Origin: Gambelia wislizenii
Lineage: Eukaryota > Chordata > Lepidosauria > Squamata > Crotaphytidae
Direction of reading: 5' to 3'
Length of the DNA: 64,000 bases
NCBI GenBank assembly: GCA_030847615.1
Contig: JAUMIR010000003.1
Coordinates: forward strand, 281,474,265-281,538,264
The notes under the pieces were generated by a model, which was given only the letters and a program-made list of their open reading frames with translations, was not told where the DNA came from and made no database searches. Position numbers and translations under genes: made by a program. Below, piece after piece: positions 61,901 through 64,000 of the stretch. Positions within the stretch are counted from its first letter, which is position 1; every line of letters starts with the position of its first letter.

Positions 61901-62139
61901 GCAACCAACTCCTGGATACAATGCAAGGTCTTCTGCATGCTGCCACCTTTTTTCCAGACATCATCTTTCTCAGGGATTATTCTAGGCACTCTCAAGTGCT
62001 GTGACAGTTCCGGAGATGAAGCACTAAGAGCTATACCACTGTCTTCAGACTTGAGTGGAGGAAAAGGTTCATTGTCTGGTTCATTCTGAAGAACTTTGGA
62101 TTCAGCAGTCAGTTCCTGGTTTTCTTCTTTTATGGGGCT
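10656..62139 (-). CDS. DOP1B: DOP1B (DOPEY2), C-terminal 24 coding exons, 5' end outside window
   Basis: The gene encodes a very large cytosolic, membrane-associated Dopey/DOP1 protein; the family works with MON2 in endosome-to-Golgi and Golgi traffic, and DOP1 has been linked to kinesin-1 recruitment. I joined 24 minus-strand exons by GT-AG sites and reading phase: 62139-61446, 60563-60292, 57747-57595, 57195-57095, 51693-51503, 50363-48737, 47455-47356, 45462-45277, 41737-41612, 39791-39657, 38823-38768, 37125-37021, 36937-36871, 35146-35002, 32130-32048, 31385-31276, 27595-27449, 27080-27019, 26771-26643, 24412-24276, 23612-23557, 19455-19297, 13716-13587 and 10913-10656. They sum to 5,229 bases, exactly 1,742 codons plus TAA, with all junction phases agreeing. 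Vertebrate DOP1B is about 2,300 residues, so roughly the first 550 are missing. Family identity rests on long stretches of recalled similarity. The B paralogue is inferred from MORC3 lying next in tandem. No frameshift or stop was found, so the gene looks functional. Confidence 0.93.
10914..13586 (-). other. DOP1B last intron
   Basis: This intron between exons w and x holds a Tigger-type MITE (12752-12970) and an old inverted repeat near 11785-12160. The latter has GCATGTGGCCCTCTAGATGC at one side and CCATCAACATCTGGGGAG at the other, with younger sequence inserted between. The remainder shows no gene. Confidence 0.6.
12752..12970. repeat. pogo/Tigger-type MITE, diverged
   Basis: The left end CAGTGGGCCCTCTTGATCTG after TA pairs imperfectly with CCATGGATATGGAGGGCCAT at the right. 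CCCGTGGATCATAACG and GGGGGTCCTGGAATCAAATC are inner Tigger-like motifs. It is diverged from the other copies. Confidence 0.6.
13587..13716 (-). CDS. DOP1B: DOP1B exon w, 130 bp
   Basis: The acceptor has an 11-base poly-T tract before AAG and the donor is ATGGG|GTAAGT. It encodes [20 protein letters not shown] then [20 protein letters not shown] and KYG, ending in phase 0. WAFVPEVD and the CKPH segment are conserved. The exon is embedded between two long introns of 5.6 and 2.7 kb. Confidence 0.91.
14540..14712. repeat. hAT-like repeat fragment
   Basis: TTTCTCAAACAGGGTTCCTT GG, GGGGTTTCCTCAGACCTGAA AATTATTTC and AAGGTTGAGAAAGGCTGCC follow the common amniote hAT-derived repeat containing 'GGTTGAGAAAGGCTG'. 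It has no coding capacity. Confidence 0.45.
15124..15761 (-). repeat. 5'-truncated copy of the 52233 LINE family (3' end)
   Basis: The reverse complement reproduces the 3' terminal 0.64 kb of the LINE at 52233-56218, from GTCTGAAACGTGGGTCACCT to the end GAAGAAAAGCCAGAGAG. It includes the C-terminal zinc-finger region (sense peptide with TCLSR-like [11 protein letters not shown] after frameshifts). It is 5' truncated, as is usual for target-primed insertions. Confidence 0.85.
15765..17325 (+). mobile_element. CR1 LINE, RT domain to 3' end, disabled
   Basis: Translation gives [20 protein letters not shown] and [20 protein letters not shown], then RT motif A ([17 protein letters not shown]), motif B ([19 protein letters not shown]) and motif C ([10 protein letters not shown]). 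The C-terminal [20 protein letters not shown] and [12 protein letters not shown] follow. A frameshift falls near 16530 and an in-frame TAG at 16860-16862. The 3' end is the CR1-type GGATGGCCCTTGTGGTCTCT TCCAACTCTATGATTCTGTG. The 5' part, including the endonuclease, is missing. It inserted next to or into the LINE fragment at 15124. Confidence 0.9.
17404..17535 (-). repeat. CR1 3' end fragment, opposite orientation
   Basis: CATAGAATCATAGAATCATA GAGTTGGAAAAGACCTC is the reverse complement of the CR1 terminus, including its ATTCTATG repeats. GACAGATGGCCATCTAGCCT shows the start of the conserved 3' UTR. Confidence 0.85.
19297..19455 (-). CDS. DOP1B: DOP1B exon v, 159 bp
   Basis: The acceptor is AATTTCACAG and the donor is CAAAT|GTAAGT. 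It encodes [20 protein letters not shown] then [20 protein letters not shown] and [13 protein letters not shown] plus AT, giving Met with the next exon. The [20 protein letters not shown] stretch is a clear family match. No long minus-strand open frame marks this exon, because the frame is closed on both sides. Confidence 0.92.
20367..22263. mobile_element. 1.9-kb TIR element made of GC-rich hairpin arrays
   Basis: The left terminus CTGTATATTCCGGCGTATAA GACGAC and the reverse complement of the right terminus, CCGTATATTCCGGCATTTAA GACGAG, form a roughly 25-base inverted repeat. TA lies on both sides (20365-20366 and 22264-22265), and the LINE target resumes outside. No transposase frame was found, so it is non-autonomous. 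The 1.6-kb GC-rich core between about 20500 and 22170 is very different in composition from everything around it. Long open frames on both strands here come from tandem repetition. Confidence 0.75.
21153..21700. repeat. Tandem array of six palindromic units (78-96 bp spacing)
   Basis: Units start with ATTCCCC at 21153, 21249, 21339, 21417, 21510 and 21605. Each holds a near-perfect hairpin: ATTCCCCAACCCACGAGG, a short centre around GGCTGCCCAGCC, then the complement ending GTGGGTTGGGGAAT. A spacer GGGATGGCCAGCTGGCTGGG follows each. The third unit (21339) has lost the centre and keeps only the arms. Confidence 0.85.
22797..22823. repeat. (GA)n microsatellite at LINE 3' end
   Basis: A run of GA dinucleotides extends the GCCAGAGAGA end of the LINE copy. 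The same family end at 32949-32964 shows (CT)n on the opposite strand, so the microsatellite grew from the LINE tail. Confidence 0.8.
23318..23390 (-). repeat. tRNA-like SINE head fragment
   Basis: GGCAGGGATTGAACCTGGAA (B-box complement) and CACTACAACTCAGCTATAG (A-box complement) have the spacing of a tRNA-derived promoter read on the minus strand. Only the head remains. Confidence 0.5.
23557..23612 (-). CDS. DOP1B: DOP1B exon u, small acidic exon, 56 bp
   Basis: The acceptor is CTATCTAG and the donor is GCAAA|GTAAGA. It encodes [18 protein letters not shown] then K, whose last base comes from the next exon. The start IQTFxQLEEEL fits the family, while the glutamate-rich end is variable. It is too short to be an obvious open frame. 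Confidence 0.88.
24276..24412 (-). CDS. DOP1B: DOP1B exon t, 137 bp
   Basis: The acceptor is TTTTATTCTAG and the donor is GAACTG|GTAAGT. It encodes [20 protein letters not shown] then [20 protein letters not shown] and IMVTEL, ending in phase 0. The [20 protein letters not shown] core is a family signature. Confidence 0.95.
24413..26642 (-). other. DOP1B intron between exons s and t
   Basis: The intron carries a SINE at 25310-25503 and L2-like tails around 25170-25290 (ending in ATC repeats) and 25505-25620. The remaining sequence has no feature I can name. Confidence 0.5.
25310..25503 (-). repeat. tRNA-derived, MIR-like SINE
   Basis: CCTCACAACAACCCTGTGAT GTAGGTCAGG is the conserved core seen in MIR-like SINEs. 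GAATTGAACCTTG and CTAACCACTAAATCACACTG GCTT are the complements of tRNA B and A boxes. It lacks the Bov-B-like tail of the Sauria copies. Confidence 0.65.
26643..26771 (-). CDS. DOP1B: DOP1B exon s, 129 bp
   Basis: The acceptor is TTAATTCTAG and the donor is ACAAG|GTGAGT. It runs [20 protein letters not shown] then [20 protein letters not shown] and LIQ, phase 1-1. It is one of the best conserved C-terminal blocks. Confidence 0.94.
27019..27080 (-). CDS. DOP1B: DOP1B exon r, small exon, 62 bp
   Basis: The acceptor is ATTCCTTCAG and the donor is GATGA|GTAAGT. The joined His starts [20 protein letters not shown] then M plus one base. It was found through similarity and splice phase because its open frame is too short to be listed as a gene. 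Confidence 0.92.
27449..27595 (-). CDS. DOP1B: DOP1B exon q, 147 bp
   Basis: The acceptor is GTGTTTACAG and the donor is ATTCA|GTAAGA. The joined Ser begins [20 protein letters not shown], then [20 protein letters not shown] and FFQMDTSCI, leaving CA. It is highly conserved. The donor follows CA rather than AG but keeps GTAAG. Confidence 0.94.
27758..27830 (+). repeat. CR1 3' terminal fragment
   Basis: GCAGGGGGTTGGACTGGATG GCCCTTGAGGTCTCTTCCAA followed by three ATTCTATG-type units is the CR1 terminus only. Confidence 0.85.
28163..29012. mobile_element. Penelope-like fold-back element with 12-bp TSD, interrupted by CR1
   Basis: The direct repeat ATTAACTGGCAA flanks it at 28151-28162 and 29013-29024. 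It opens GTCGAAGGTTTTCATGGCTG and continues to CTGTAAGGCTGTGTTCTAGA and GTTTTGCCTGCATTTGTGGC. It then folds back through CTCTGAAAATGTCAGCTGCA GATGCAGGCGAAACGTTAGA. A CR1 sits inside, after which the second arm resumes with AGAACACGGCCTCACAGCC and ends CCATGGAAAACCT. These terminal modules are found in Penelope-like retroelements; I recognise them from recall only. Confidence 0.7.
28335..28970 (+). mobile_element. CR1 3' end (0.64 kb) nested in the fold-back
   Basis: It encodes [20 protein letters not shown] and [20 protein letters not shown] in one frame for 140 codons, then shifts to [15 protein letters not shown]. The 3' UTR GGGGGTTGGACTGGATGGCC ends with ATTCTATGATTCT repeats. The frame is broken near 28680 by a small deletion. 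Confidence 0.88.
29460..29860. repeat. MITE with inverted arms, split by an L2-like tail
   Basis: The left arm GGGCTCTTTCACACTACACA ATTATAGCAC is the complement of GTGCTATAATTGTGTA at about 29654, interrupted, then GTGTGAAAGGATCC at about 29840. Inner arms TATGGAATCTTAGGATTCAC and TAGGTTCTAGGATTCCATAG also pair. The insert at 29664-29838 ends CTGTAAATAAATAAATAAT and looks like an L2 tail. Confidence 0.65.
30067..30305. repeat. pogo/Tigger-type MITE, diverged
   Basis: Starts CAGCAGAACCACCATATCCA after TA. Ends ACGGGGGTCCTACTG. The inside has AATTATCCACGGGACAC, CTATTATCCATGGTTTTCGG and CCTGAGAACCAATCTCCAG. The arms are complementary around CC(A/C)TAT-CACTG and GGGGGTCCTACTG. Confidence 0.55.
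31276..31385 (-). CDS. DOP1B: DOP1B exon p, 110 bp
   Basis: The acceptor is TTTTTCTCTAG and the donor is TCACAG|GTATGT. It encodes [20 protein letters not shown] then [16 protein letters not shown] and leaves AG. The conserved [18 protein letters not shown] signature is a strong Dopey marker. Confidence 0.94.
31661..31899 (+). repeat. Sauria-type SINE, near full length
   Basis: Head GAGCCAGCATGGTGTCATGG TTTGACTGTTGG with B-box GGATTCGAATCCC. Body ACTTTGGGCAAGTCACACTC TCTCAG. Tail GTCTCCACAAGTCGGAAATG ACTTGAAGGCGC. The intact B-box suggests it is one of the younger copies here. Confidence 0.85.
32048..32130 (-). CDS. DOP1B: DOP1B exon o, 83 bp
   Basis: The acceptor is ACTTCTACAG and the donor is GCAGAG|GTGAGT. 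Phase 1 in gives [20 protein letters not shown] then QALSLLAE, ending in phase 0. The first half is a divergent serine-rich linker and the second half is the conserved [11 protein letters not shown] block. Confidence 0.91.
32957..33265 (-). repeat. 3' end of the 52233 LINE family
   Basis: The reverse complement covers CTCAGGCTTGGCCAGATTGA to GAAGAAAAGCCAGAGAGAG, matching 55917-56218. It preserves an open frame ending [27 protein letters not shown], the C-terminal C-x2-C…H-x3-4-C zinc finger. Confidence 0.88.
33362..33808. mobile_element. pogo/Tigger-type TIR element with internal 155-bp duplication
   Basis: The ends TACAGTTGTCCCTTCACATC CGTG and the reverse complement of the right end, TACAGTCATCCCTTCACATT CATG, agree at 20 of 24 bases, with TA at both borders. 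Inside, 33451-33600 and 33612-33748 are tandem copies sharing CTTCCTTTCCCTTTGCAAA, GTGAAGGTCCAGGCA, GGCAAAGCCTCTGAAATCGC and GCTCCCTTTGCAGGGAGAA. It has no transposase. Confidence 0.72.
34625..34872 (+). repeat. L2-like LINE 3' tail
   Basis: The stretch ends with CACCCTGAATCCAATTCATG GGAGAAAGGTGGGATATAAA TC, the common 3' signature of L2-related LINEs in reptiles. Confidence 0.55.
35002..35146 (-). CDS. DOP1B: DOP1B exon n, 145 bp
   Basis: The acceptor is GCCCCTTCAG and the donor is TGTGTG|GTAAGA. It encodes [20 protein letters not shown] then [20 protein letters not shown] and FIVEDNLC, ending in phase 1. The first 40 residues are conserved and the acidic tail is variable in the family. Confidence 0.93.
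35895..36462. mobile_element. Penelope-like fold-back element, 11-bp TSD, intact
   Basis: The perfect direct repeat AGAGTTGGAAG lies at 35884-35894 and 36463-36473. The element is a long inverted repeat: arms near 35926-36143 and 36240-36466 are complementary over about 220 bases around a 96-base spacer. The arms include CTGACGTTTCGCCTGCATCT GTAGCTGGCATCCTCAGA and its complement CTGAGGATGCCAGCCACAGA TGCAGGTGAAACATCAG. There is no coding capacity. It shares termini with the element at 28163. Confidence 0.75.
36871..36937 (-). CDS. DOP1B: DOP1B exon m, 67 bp
   Basis: The acceptor is CTTCTATAG and the donor is CTGCAG|GTACCC. It encodes [20 protein letters not shown] then DLQ and ends in phase 0. 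The intron before it is only 83 bases. Confidence 0.92.
37021..37125 (-). CDS. DOP1B: DOP1B exon l, 105 bp
   Basis: The acceptor is TTCCCATAG and the donor is TCTCAG|GTATGA. The first base completes Arg. It encodes [20 protein letters not shown] then [14 protein letters not shown] and leaves AG (phase 2-2). This is a highly conserved DOP1 segment. Confidence 0.93.
37335..37436 (+). repeat. L2-like 3' tail with (AAT)n
   Basis: AAGCCATATTGGGGAAAAGG CAGGAATAATAATGATAATG GTAATAATAA resembles the 3' end of an L2-related LINE. It abuts the opposite-strand fragment at 37437. Confidence 0.5.
37437..38035 (-). repeat. L2-like LINE 3' ORF fragment
   Basis: The minus strand encodes [20 protein letters not shown] then [40 protein letters not shown] and [16 protein letters not shown], the typical C-terminal end of L2-clade reverse transcriptase proteins. 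It is 5' truncated and partly degenerate. Confidence 0.75.
38143..38373. repeat. pogo/Tigger-type MITE, best preserved copy
   Basis: Left end CAGTTGTCCCTTCATATTTG CTGGGG. Right end CTGTGGATAGGGAGGGACAA CTG. TA on both sides. The sequence is close to the copy at 7121, including CCAAAATCCGTGAATACTCA AGTTCC. Confidence 0.8.
38768..38823 (-). CDS. DOP1B: DOP1B exon k, small exon, 56 bp
   Basis: The acceptor is TTGTTTGCAG, just downstream of a (CAAA)n run, and the donor is CAAAG|GTAAAT. It encodes [18 protein letters not shown] and leaves AG for Arg. It is too short to stand out as an open frame and was found by splice sites and similarity. Confidence 0.9.
38827..38851. repeat. (CAAA)n microsatellite next to exon k acceptor
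   Basis: A run of about six CAAA units begins four bases upstream of the AG at 38825-38824. On the transcript strand this is (TTTG)n and forms the polypyrimidine tract of exon k. Length change here could alter splicing strength; that is inference. Confidence 0.7.
39047..39073. repeat. (AAAT)n microsatellite
   Basis: The sequence GAATAAATAAATAAATAAAT AAG holds five to six AAAT units within an intron. Confidence 0.8.
39657..39791 (-). CDS. DOP1B: DOP1B exon j, 135 bp
   Basis: This phase 0-0 exon has acceptor TTGTTTCAG and donor GAAGAG|GTAACA. It encodes [20 protein letters not shown] then [20 protein letters not shown] and IKGEE, a conserved helical repeat. Confidence 0.93.
39955..40366 (+). 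repeat. CR1 3' end fragment, 0.41 kb
   Basis: It encodes [20 protein letters not shown] then [20 protein letters not shown] and [15 protein letters not shown] in one open frame, then GGGGTTGGACTGGATGGCCC and ATTCTATGATTC. It is close in sequence to the copy at 28335. Confidence 0.88.
40725..40796. repeat. 70-bp direct repeat, copy 1
   Basis: The segment from CTGCCCTTCCTAGTAGGTGC to TTTTCTGTTCCTCCTTATTAAT matches 44066-44137 with about two differences. Its family was not recognised. Confidence 0.75.
41612..41737 (-). CDS. DOP1B: DOP1B exon i, 126 bp
   Basis: This phase 0-0 exon has acceptor TGTTTTACAG and donor ACAAAG|GTAAAG. It encodes [20 protein letters not shown] then [20 protein letters not shown] and TK. 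The basic, histidine-rich end is a loop that varies in the family. Confidence 0.93.
42640..43990 (-). mobile_element. L2-clade LINE, RT and C-terminal part, degenerate
   Basis: Minus-strand pieces in order include [54 protein letters not shown], then [20 protein letters not shown] and [50 protein letters not shown] follows. These are successive motifs of an L2-type RT protein with frameshifts and stops between them. The FADD box is lost in a degenerate segment near 43100-43200. Confidence 0.82.
44066..44137. repeat. 70-bp direct repeat, copy 2
   Basis: It reads TTGCCCTTCCTAGTAGGTGC through CTACTAGCTTTTCTGTTCCT and is nearly identical to 40725-40796. It lies just beyond the 5' side of the L2 at 42640-43990. 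Confidence 0.75.
44378..44560 (-). repeat. Inverted copy of the 58154 family (3' end)
   Basis: TATATAAAACTCTTGGGTAT GTTGCCTTTCCCAGTGTGCT GATTGGCTGCTT is the reverse complement of the end of the repeats at 58154-59060. Similarity fades after about 44460. Confidence 0.65.
45277..45462 (-). CDS. DOP1B: DOP1B exon h, 186 bp
   Basis: This phase 0-0 exon has acceptor GGTTTTTCTAG and donor ACCAAA|GTATGA. It encodes [20 protein letters not shown] then [20 protein letters not shown] and ends [15 protein letters not shown] plus-strand open frame across it is only a shadow. Confidence 0.93.
45628..45850. repeat. pogo/Tigger-type MITE
   Basis: Left end CAATAGTTCCTTTGTATATA CTGGGG. Right end TCCGTGGATACAGAGGGCCA ACTG with TA beyond. 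CCAAAATCTGTGGATGCTCA AGTCCC is shared with the other copies. Confidence 0.7.
46115..46775 (-). mobile_element. L1 ORF2 C-terminal fragment
   Basis: The minus strand encodes [30 protein letters not shown] then [20 protein letters not shown] and [40 protein letters not shown] closes it. This matches the cysteine-bearing C-terminal region of vertebrate LINE-1 ORF2. The RT domain is absent (5' truncation). A 115-codon open frame remains. Confidence 0.82.
47356..47455 (-). CDS. DOP1B: DOP1B exon g, 100 bp
   Basis: The acceptor is GCATTGTAG and the donor is AAAAAG|GTAACA. The first base completes Arg, then [20 protein letters not shown] and [13 protein letters not shown] follow, ending in phase 0. 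It matches the conserved segment that follows exon f in vertebrate DOP1 proteins. Confidence 0.92.
48122..48241 (+). repeat. Sauria-type SINE, 3' half
   Basis: GCAAAGGCCCTCTGAAAAAA TCTTGCCAAGAAAACCCC leads to TTAGGGTTGCCATAAATCAG AAACAATTTGAAGGCACCCA. The tRNA-like head is missing. Confidence 0.78.
48737..50363 (-). CDS. DOP1B: DOP1B exon f, large central exon, 1,627 bp
   Basis: The acceptor has a strong pyrimidine tract ending CCCCAG and the donor is GGAAG|GTAAGG. It encodes 542 codons starting [14 protein letters not shown]. The first 170 residues are serine/acidic and probably disordered, but hold the conserved [20 protein letters not shown] block. Next come helical repeats: [99 protein letters not shown] and [20 protein letters not shown]. 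It ends at KVSG plus AG. This is the best paralogue-level evidence for a Dopey protein in the window. The methionine at 50358 is internal and not a translation start. Confidence 0.97.
51165..51330 (+). repeat. LINE 3' region fragment (CR1/L2 group)
   Basis: AAAATTCACTGCCACAGAAC ATGGTGATAGCCACCAGCTT AGATGATTTGAAAAGG resembles the '[15 protein letters not shown]' type C-terminal end of a CR1/L2-group LINE common in reptiles. The clade was not resolved. Confidence 0.45.
51503..51693 (-). CDS. DOP1B: DOP1B exon e, 191 bp
   Basis: The acceptor is CTCCATGCAG and the donor is CTCAGCAG|GTAATT. It encodes [20 protein letters not shown] then [19 protein letters not shown], a leucine run ([17 protein letters not shown]) and KQKNSA, ending in phase 1. 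It is separated from exon d by a 5.4-kb intron that took up a whole LINE (52233-56218). Confidence 0.93.
53000..54141 (+). pseudogene. LINE endonuclease portion with frameshift and stop
   Basis: The first part to about 53290 reads in one frame and the rest in the next, so one base has been gained or lost near 53270-53290. All the catalytic endonuclease motifs named for the whole element are still readable. The frame then meets TAG at 54139-54141 after [12 protein letters not shown], and the same frame resumes directly with [20 protein letters not shown]. Confidence 0.85.
54142..56190 (+). pseudogene. LINE reverse transcriptase and zinc finger, one in-frame stop
   Basis: A 546-codon stretch covers the whole RT domain. 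TAG at 55780-55782 follows [15 protein letters not shown]. Past it the same frame continues [20 protein letters not shown] through [20 protein letters not shown] to the C-terminal zinc finger and TGA. The catalytic FADD box reads FADA: the codon at 55237-55239 is GCT (Ala). Confidence 0.87.
56447..56694 (-). repeat. Sauria-type SINE, near full length
   Basis: The minus strand gives the tRNA-like head (complement of CACCATGCTGGCTCTCC) and B-box complement GGGGATTCTAACCC. The tail complement TTGTGTGCCTTCAAGTCATT TCTGACTTATGGTGACCC completes it. Confidence 0.82.
57095..57195 (-). CDS. DOP1B: DOP1B exon d, 101 bp
   Basis: The acceptor is CTTGCCAAG and the donor is CGATAG|GTACTA. It encodes [18 protein letters not shown] then [15 protein letters not shown] and leaves two bases (AG) that are completed to Arg by the next exon. 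This continues the conserved Dopey block of exon c without a gap. Confidence 0.93.
57595..57747 (-). CDS. DOP1B: DOP1B exon c, 153 bp
   Basis: This symmetric phase 0-0 exon has acceptor TTTTACTACAG and donor GATAAA|GTAAGG. It encodes [17 protein letters not shown] through [17 protein letters not shown] to HALLDHDK, one of the most conserved blocks of Dopey proteins. The CTTTGG run near 57733 also gives a GTG that could be mistaken for a start, but splice phase shows the exon begins at 57747. Confidence 0.93.
57840..57968. repeat. Small inverted-repeat MITE
   Basis: GGTGGTCTCTAGATGTTTTT GATTAGAACTGTAATAACCC pairs loosely with ATGGGATCTGTAGTAAAAAA CATTTGGAGGGCTCCAGG, around ACCATGCTGGGCCAGCA. 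Related fragments lie near 29363 and 11785. Confidence 0.5.
58154..58670 (+). repeat. Unnamed repeat family, tandem copy 1
   Basis: It begins ATACTAGCTGGACCCGGCGT ACCATATGCC and continues into a C-rich middle built on TTGTTCTGCCCCC units. It ends CAGCCAATCAGCATGCTGGA AACGGCAACATACCCAAGAG AATTATATATA. Near the end GTGTGCTGACTGGCTGCC and its complement form a stem. No protein domain was found. Confidence 0.7.
58671..59060 (+). repeat. Unnamed repeat family, tandem copy 2
   Basis: It repeats the same start (ATACTAGCTGGACCCGGCGT ACCATACGCC) directly after copy 1, a shorter C-rich middle, and the same end with stem CAGTGTGCTGATTGGCTGCC / GCAGCCAATCAGCACACTG. A (ATAG)n-like run follows. Confidence 0.7.
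59636..59868. repeat. Full MITE with about 35-base inverted ends
   Basis: TAAGAGTACATCTACATTGT AGAAATAATGCAGT at the left matches the complement of the right end, TAAGAGTGCATCTATACTGT AGAAATAATACAGT. The inner arms CAGAATCCTGGGATTTGTAG and CTACAAATTCCAGGATTCC also pair, so the whole 230-base element folds back. It is probably a hAT-type non-autonomous element. Confidence 0.72.
60257..60280. repeat. (AAAT)n microsatellite near exon b donor
   Basis: AAAATAAATAAATAAATAAA lies about 12 bases beyond the donor GT at 60291-60290, within the intron. Confidence 0.8.
60292..60563 (-). CDS. DOP1B: DOP1B exon b, 272 bp
   Basis: The acceptor is CTTTCCTCAG and the donor is TATCAG|GTAGTG. The joining codon GGA gives [15 protein letters not shown], followed by a helical, leucine-rich region containing [16 protein letters not shown] and ending SEKTDFYQ in phase 0. 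The donor has G at +5 but TAGT rather than AAGT, a mildly weak site. The open frame runs on past the donor, but that extension does not look like the family. Confidence 0.9.
61446..62139 (-). CDS. DOP1B: DOP1B exon a (first in window), 694 bp
   Basis: The acceptor is TATTATTTCAG and the donor is G|GTAAGT. The exon is read in phase 0 and leaves one base. It starts [10 protein letters not shown], includes the serine-rich [14 protein letters not shown] stretch, a hydrophilic lysine-rich segment ([10 protein letters not shown]), an acidic run ([11 protein letters not shown]) and the hydrophobic [12 protein letters not shown] before LSEEETEQL. The first part looks disordered and the last part helical. 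Placement of the 5' border rests on the acceptor and an in-frame stop shortly upstream. The preceding exon is not visible up to 64000. Confidence 0.88.
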
Positions 62140-64000
62140 CTGAAATAATAAATGAGAATTAAATATTGACTAAATAAGAATAAATAAGAATTTAAGAACA
62201 CATTTAATAAGAATAAATTAAAAAATATAGGGAATGGAACAACGCATTTACACAACATACAATCATGGATATACTGTGCTGGAATTTTGGAAGTCACATT
62301 AATGATTTTGGGATGCTGTGAAATAACATACAACATGATGGGTTTCCTTCCTTTTGCTGGAAAAAGGAGGAGACTCAGGAAAGTTGATGATCTGTCCTTG
62401 AGGATGACATGCAGAAAACACCCTGAAAAAGGCCCCAATGCCATAATATGTGGAAGTGTGAAAGGTGCAATAAAACATGACTAAAGCCTTTCAGCTGGGC
62501 ACCATAAAAGCTGTGAAGCTACTGATTCTCACAGTAGATAACATAGTACCTGAAGACTCTCCCACAACTAAAATAAACTTTGAAAAGCAAAGCTTATTTC
62601 TGGACTGTCCTTGTATAGTCACACAGAACTAATTATGATAATGCTTAACCAAGGAGCGAACAAGACAGAGTCAAGAAATTATTTGAAAACATTTAGGTTA
62701 AAATACATTTGATGTTGCTTCTTCCTGTTTTCTTCTTTATTGTTTTATGGTTTCCTTCACACAAATTAAGCTAAAATTTACAAATTTGCCACAGAAGATT
62801 TTCTTCCATGGCAAATCAATGGGTAGCTTAATTTTAAATTGTCCTTTATTTGTGGACTTTTGGAAGTTAATATTTACTCTTCTGTTTTTGATAATAATTA
62901 TCTAGATTATTCTGCTTTCTTGATATTAGTAGCAAGGACAGATGTCTTCCATCAGCTTTTATGGCATGGTTTCTTATAGGATTTTTGTTCTCAACCAGTT
63001 GTTTCTTTTGAGTCTATTTTGTCATCGTCTCTTATTTTTGATTTCCTGTGACTGACCACTTACACAATAATTTATTTCACTGGTATTCTGTCATACTAGA
63101 GAATAGCTATGTTTCATTATTAATTCCAGTTTTCAAAATATTAAAAGCTCCTCATCTTCTCTGTTTCAATTAAAAGTGACAGCTTTATGGTGACTGATAG
63201 GGTCTGCCTTCATCTGGCACTAGAGAGGAATTTATGATAAGGATATTTGAGGAACAGACAGCAATTAAAAAGGAGAGAACAAAGGAGTAAGATTTTCAGC
63301 CCACTAATTAATCAATCTAGAGTCAGTTTTTATTAGAAAGAAAGCTGTTGAACCAAATAGTAATCAATCAATCAGAACACAAGGAAGTGTGGGAGTGTTA
63401 CTAGAAACAAACAGGTTTTTATGTATCTTTGCTTCAAACAAGTTGATAGTTAGAGGTTAATGTTTCATTTCTTGCTGTTTTAATTCTTATACTTTTAGTT
63501 ACTGGTATGTGTCTGTTACTTTCTCTCAGAATGGAAGTATGGGAAATTTTACTCTAAATATTTCTAATTAAATCTTCATTTTCTCTCTAATGCTACTTTC
63601 TTTCAACTCTGTGAATGCTCAAATAATGAGAAAAACAGTAAAAATGGTTTCTCTTTTGAATTTCCCTCTTCATCTTTGCTCTTAAAGCTTATTATCTCTG
63701 CTTTGATGACAATTCTATTGATGGTTATTTTCAGCTGTTCTTTCAGAGATCTATTTTTAGACTCCTTTATTATAATTTAATTTCCTTGATTTTCTTCAGT
63801 CGTTGCAGATTATTTTCAGTTCTCCAACTTTTAAATAACAATTATAATTACAATTACAATTATTATTTTTTACCCTCCTCATGGATCAAGGCAGGGAACA
63901 ACAAATAAATACATAATCAAAGGACTTCTAATTTAACTGTCTCTCAAGGATTTTTAAATACATTTTGAACTTTTGCTTGGAGAGTTGTCACCTCACTCTC
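62140..64000 (-). other. DOP1B upstream intron, right edge of window
   Basis: This AT-rich stretch holds no Dopey-like peptide in any minus-strand frame and no repeat I can name. The preceding DOP1B exon is beyond 64000. Confidence 0.55.

Noticed and set aside
10656..62139. Assignment to DOP1A
   Set aside because: The two paralogues are similar and I could not align them, but the downstream MORC3-like exon and CpG promoter in the same orientation favour DOP1B.

Overview
The window is vertebrate nuclear DNA, almost certainly from a squamate reptile. It is AT-rich and intron-dominated, with GT-AG exons scattered over tens of kilobases. The repeats are typical of lizards and snakes: tRNA-derived SINEs with a Bov-B-like tail (Sauria-SINE type), a 5S rRNA-derived SINE, CR1 and L2 LINEs, an L1 fragment, Penelope-like fold-back elements and pogo/Tigger-type MITEs. 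No prokaryotic gene, CRISPR array or viral gene was seen. Family names come from recognising protein and repeat motifs; no database search was possible.

Two host genes are present, both on the minus strand. The main one is DOP1B (DOPEY2), a large trafficking protein of the Golgi and endosomes. I could place 24 consecutive coding exons between 62139 and the stop codon at 10656. Their lengths add up to 5,229 bases (1,742 codons plus stop), every junction keeps the reading frame, and no internal stop was found. The 5' exons lie beyond the right edge of the window. About 9.7 kb downstream a CpG-rich promoter precedes a 14-codon exon at 914-873 that matches the start of MORC3; the rest of MORC3 lies off the left edge. 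The DOP1B-MORC3 tandem order matches the amniote arrangement on human chromosome 21 and is my main reason for choosing DOP1B rather than DOP1A.

Layout: 1-870 is MORC3 intron 1; 873-1150 is MORC3 exon 1 and its CpG promoter; 1150-7600 is intergenic DNA with SINEs, an L2 tail, hAT-like debris and a Tigger MITE; 7600-10655 is AT-rich and probably holds the long DOP1B 3' UTR; 10656-62139 is DOP1B; 62140-64000 is intron with nothing recognisable.

The accessory interest lies in the introns. A near full-length LINE (52233-56218, perfect 10-bp target duplication) is disabled by a frameshift, two in-frame stops and a damaged FADD motif. A truncated relative carries a nested 1.9-kb terminal-inverted-repeat element packed with GC-rich hairpin arrays (20367-22263). 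Two Penelope-like fold-backs each have perfect 11-12 bp target duplications, one split by a CR1. A Tigger-type element has an internal duplication (33362-33808), and an unnamed family has two head-to-tail copies (58154-59060) plus an inverted one at 44378. I found no convincing new functional system: the novelty is in repeat structure and nesting.
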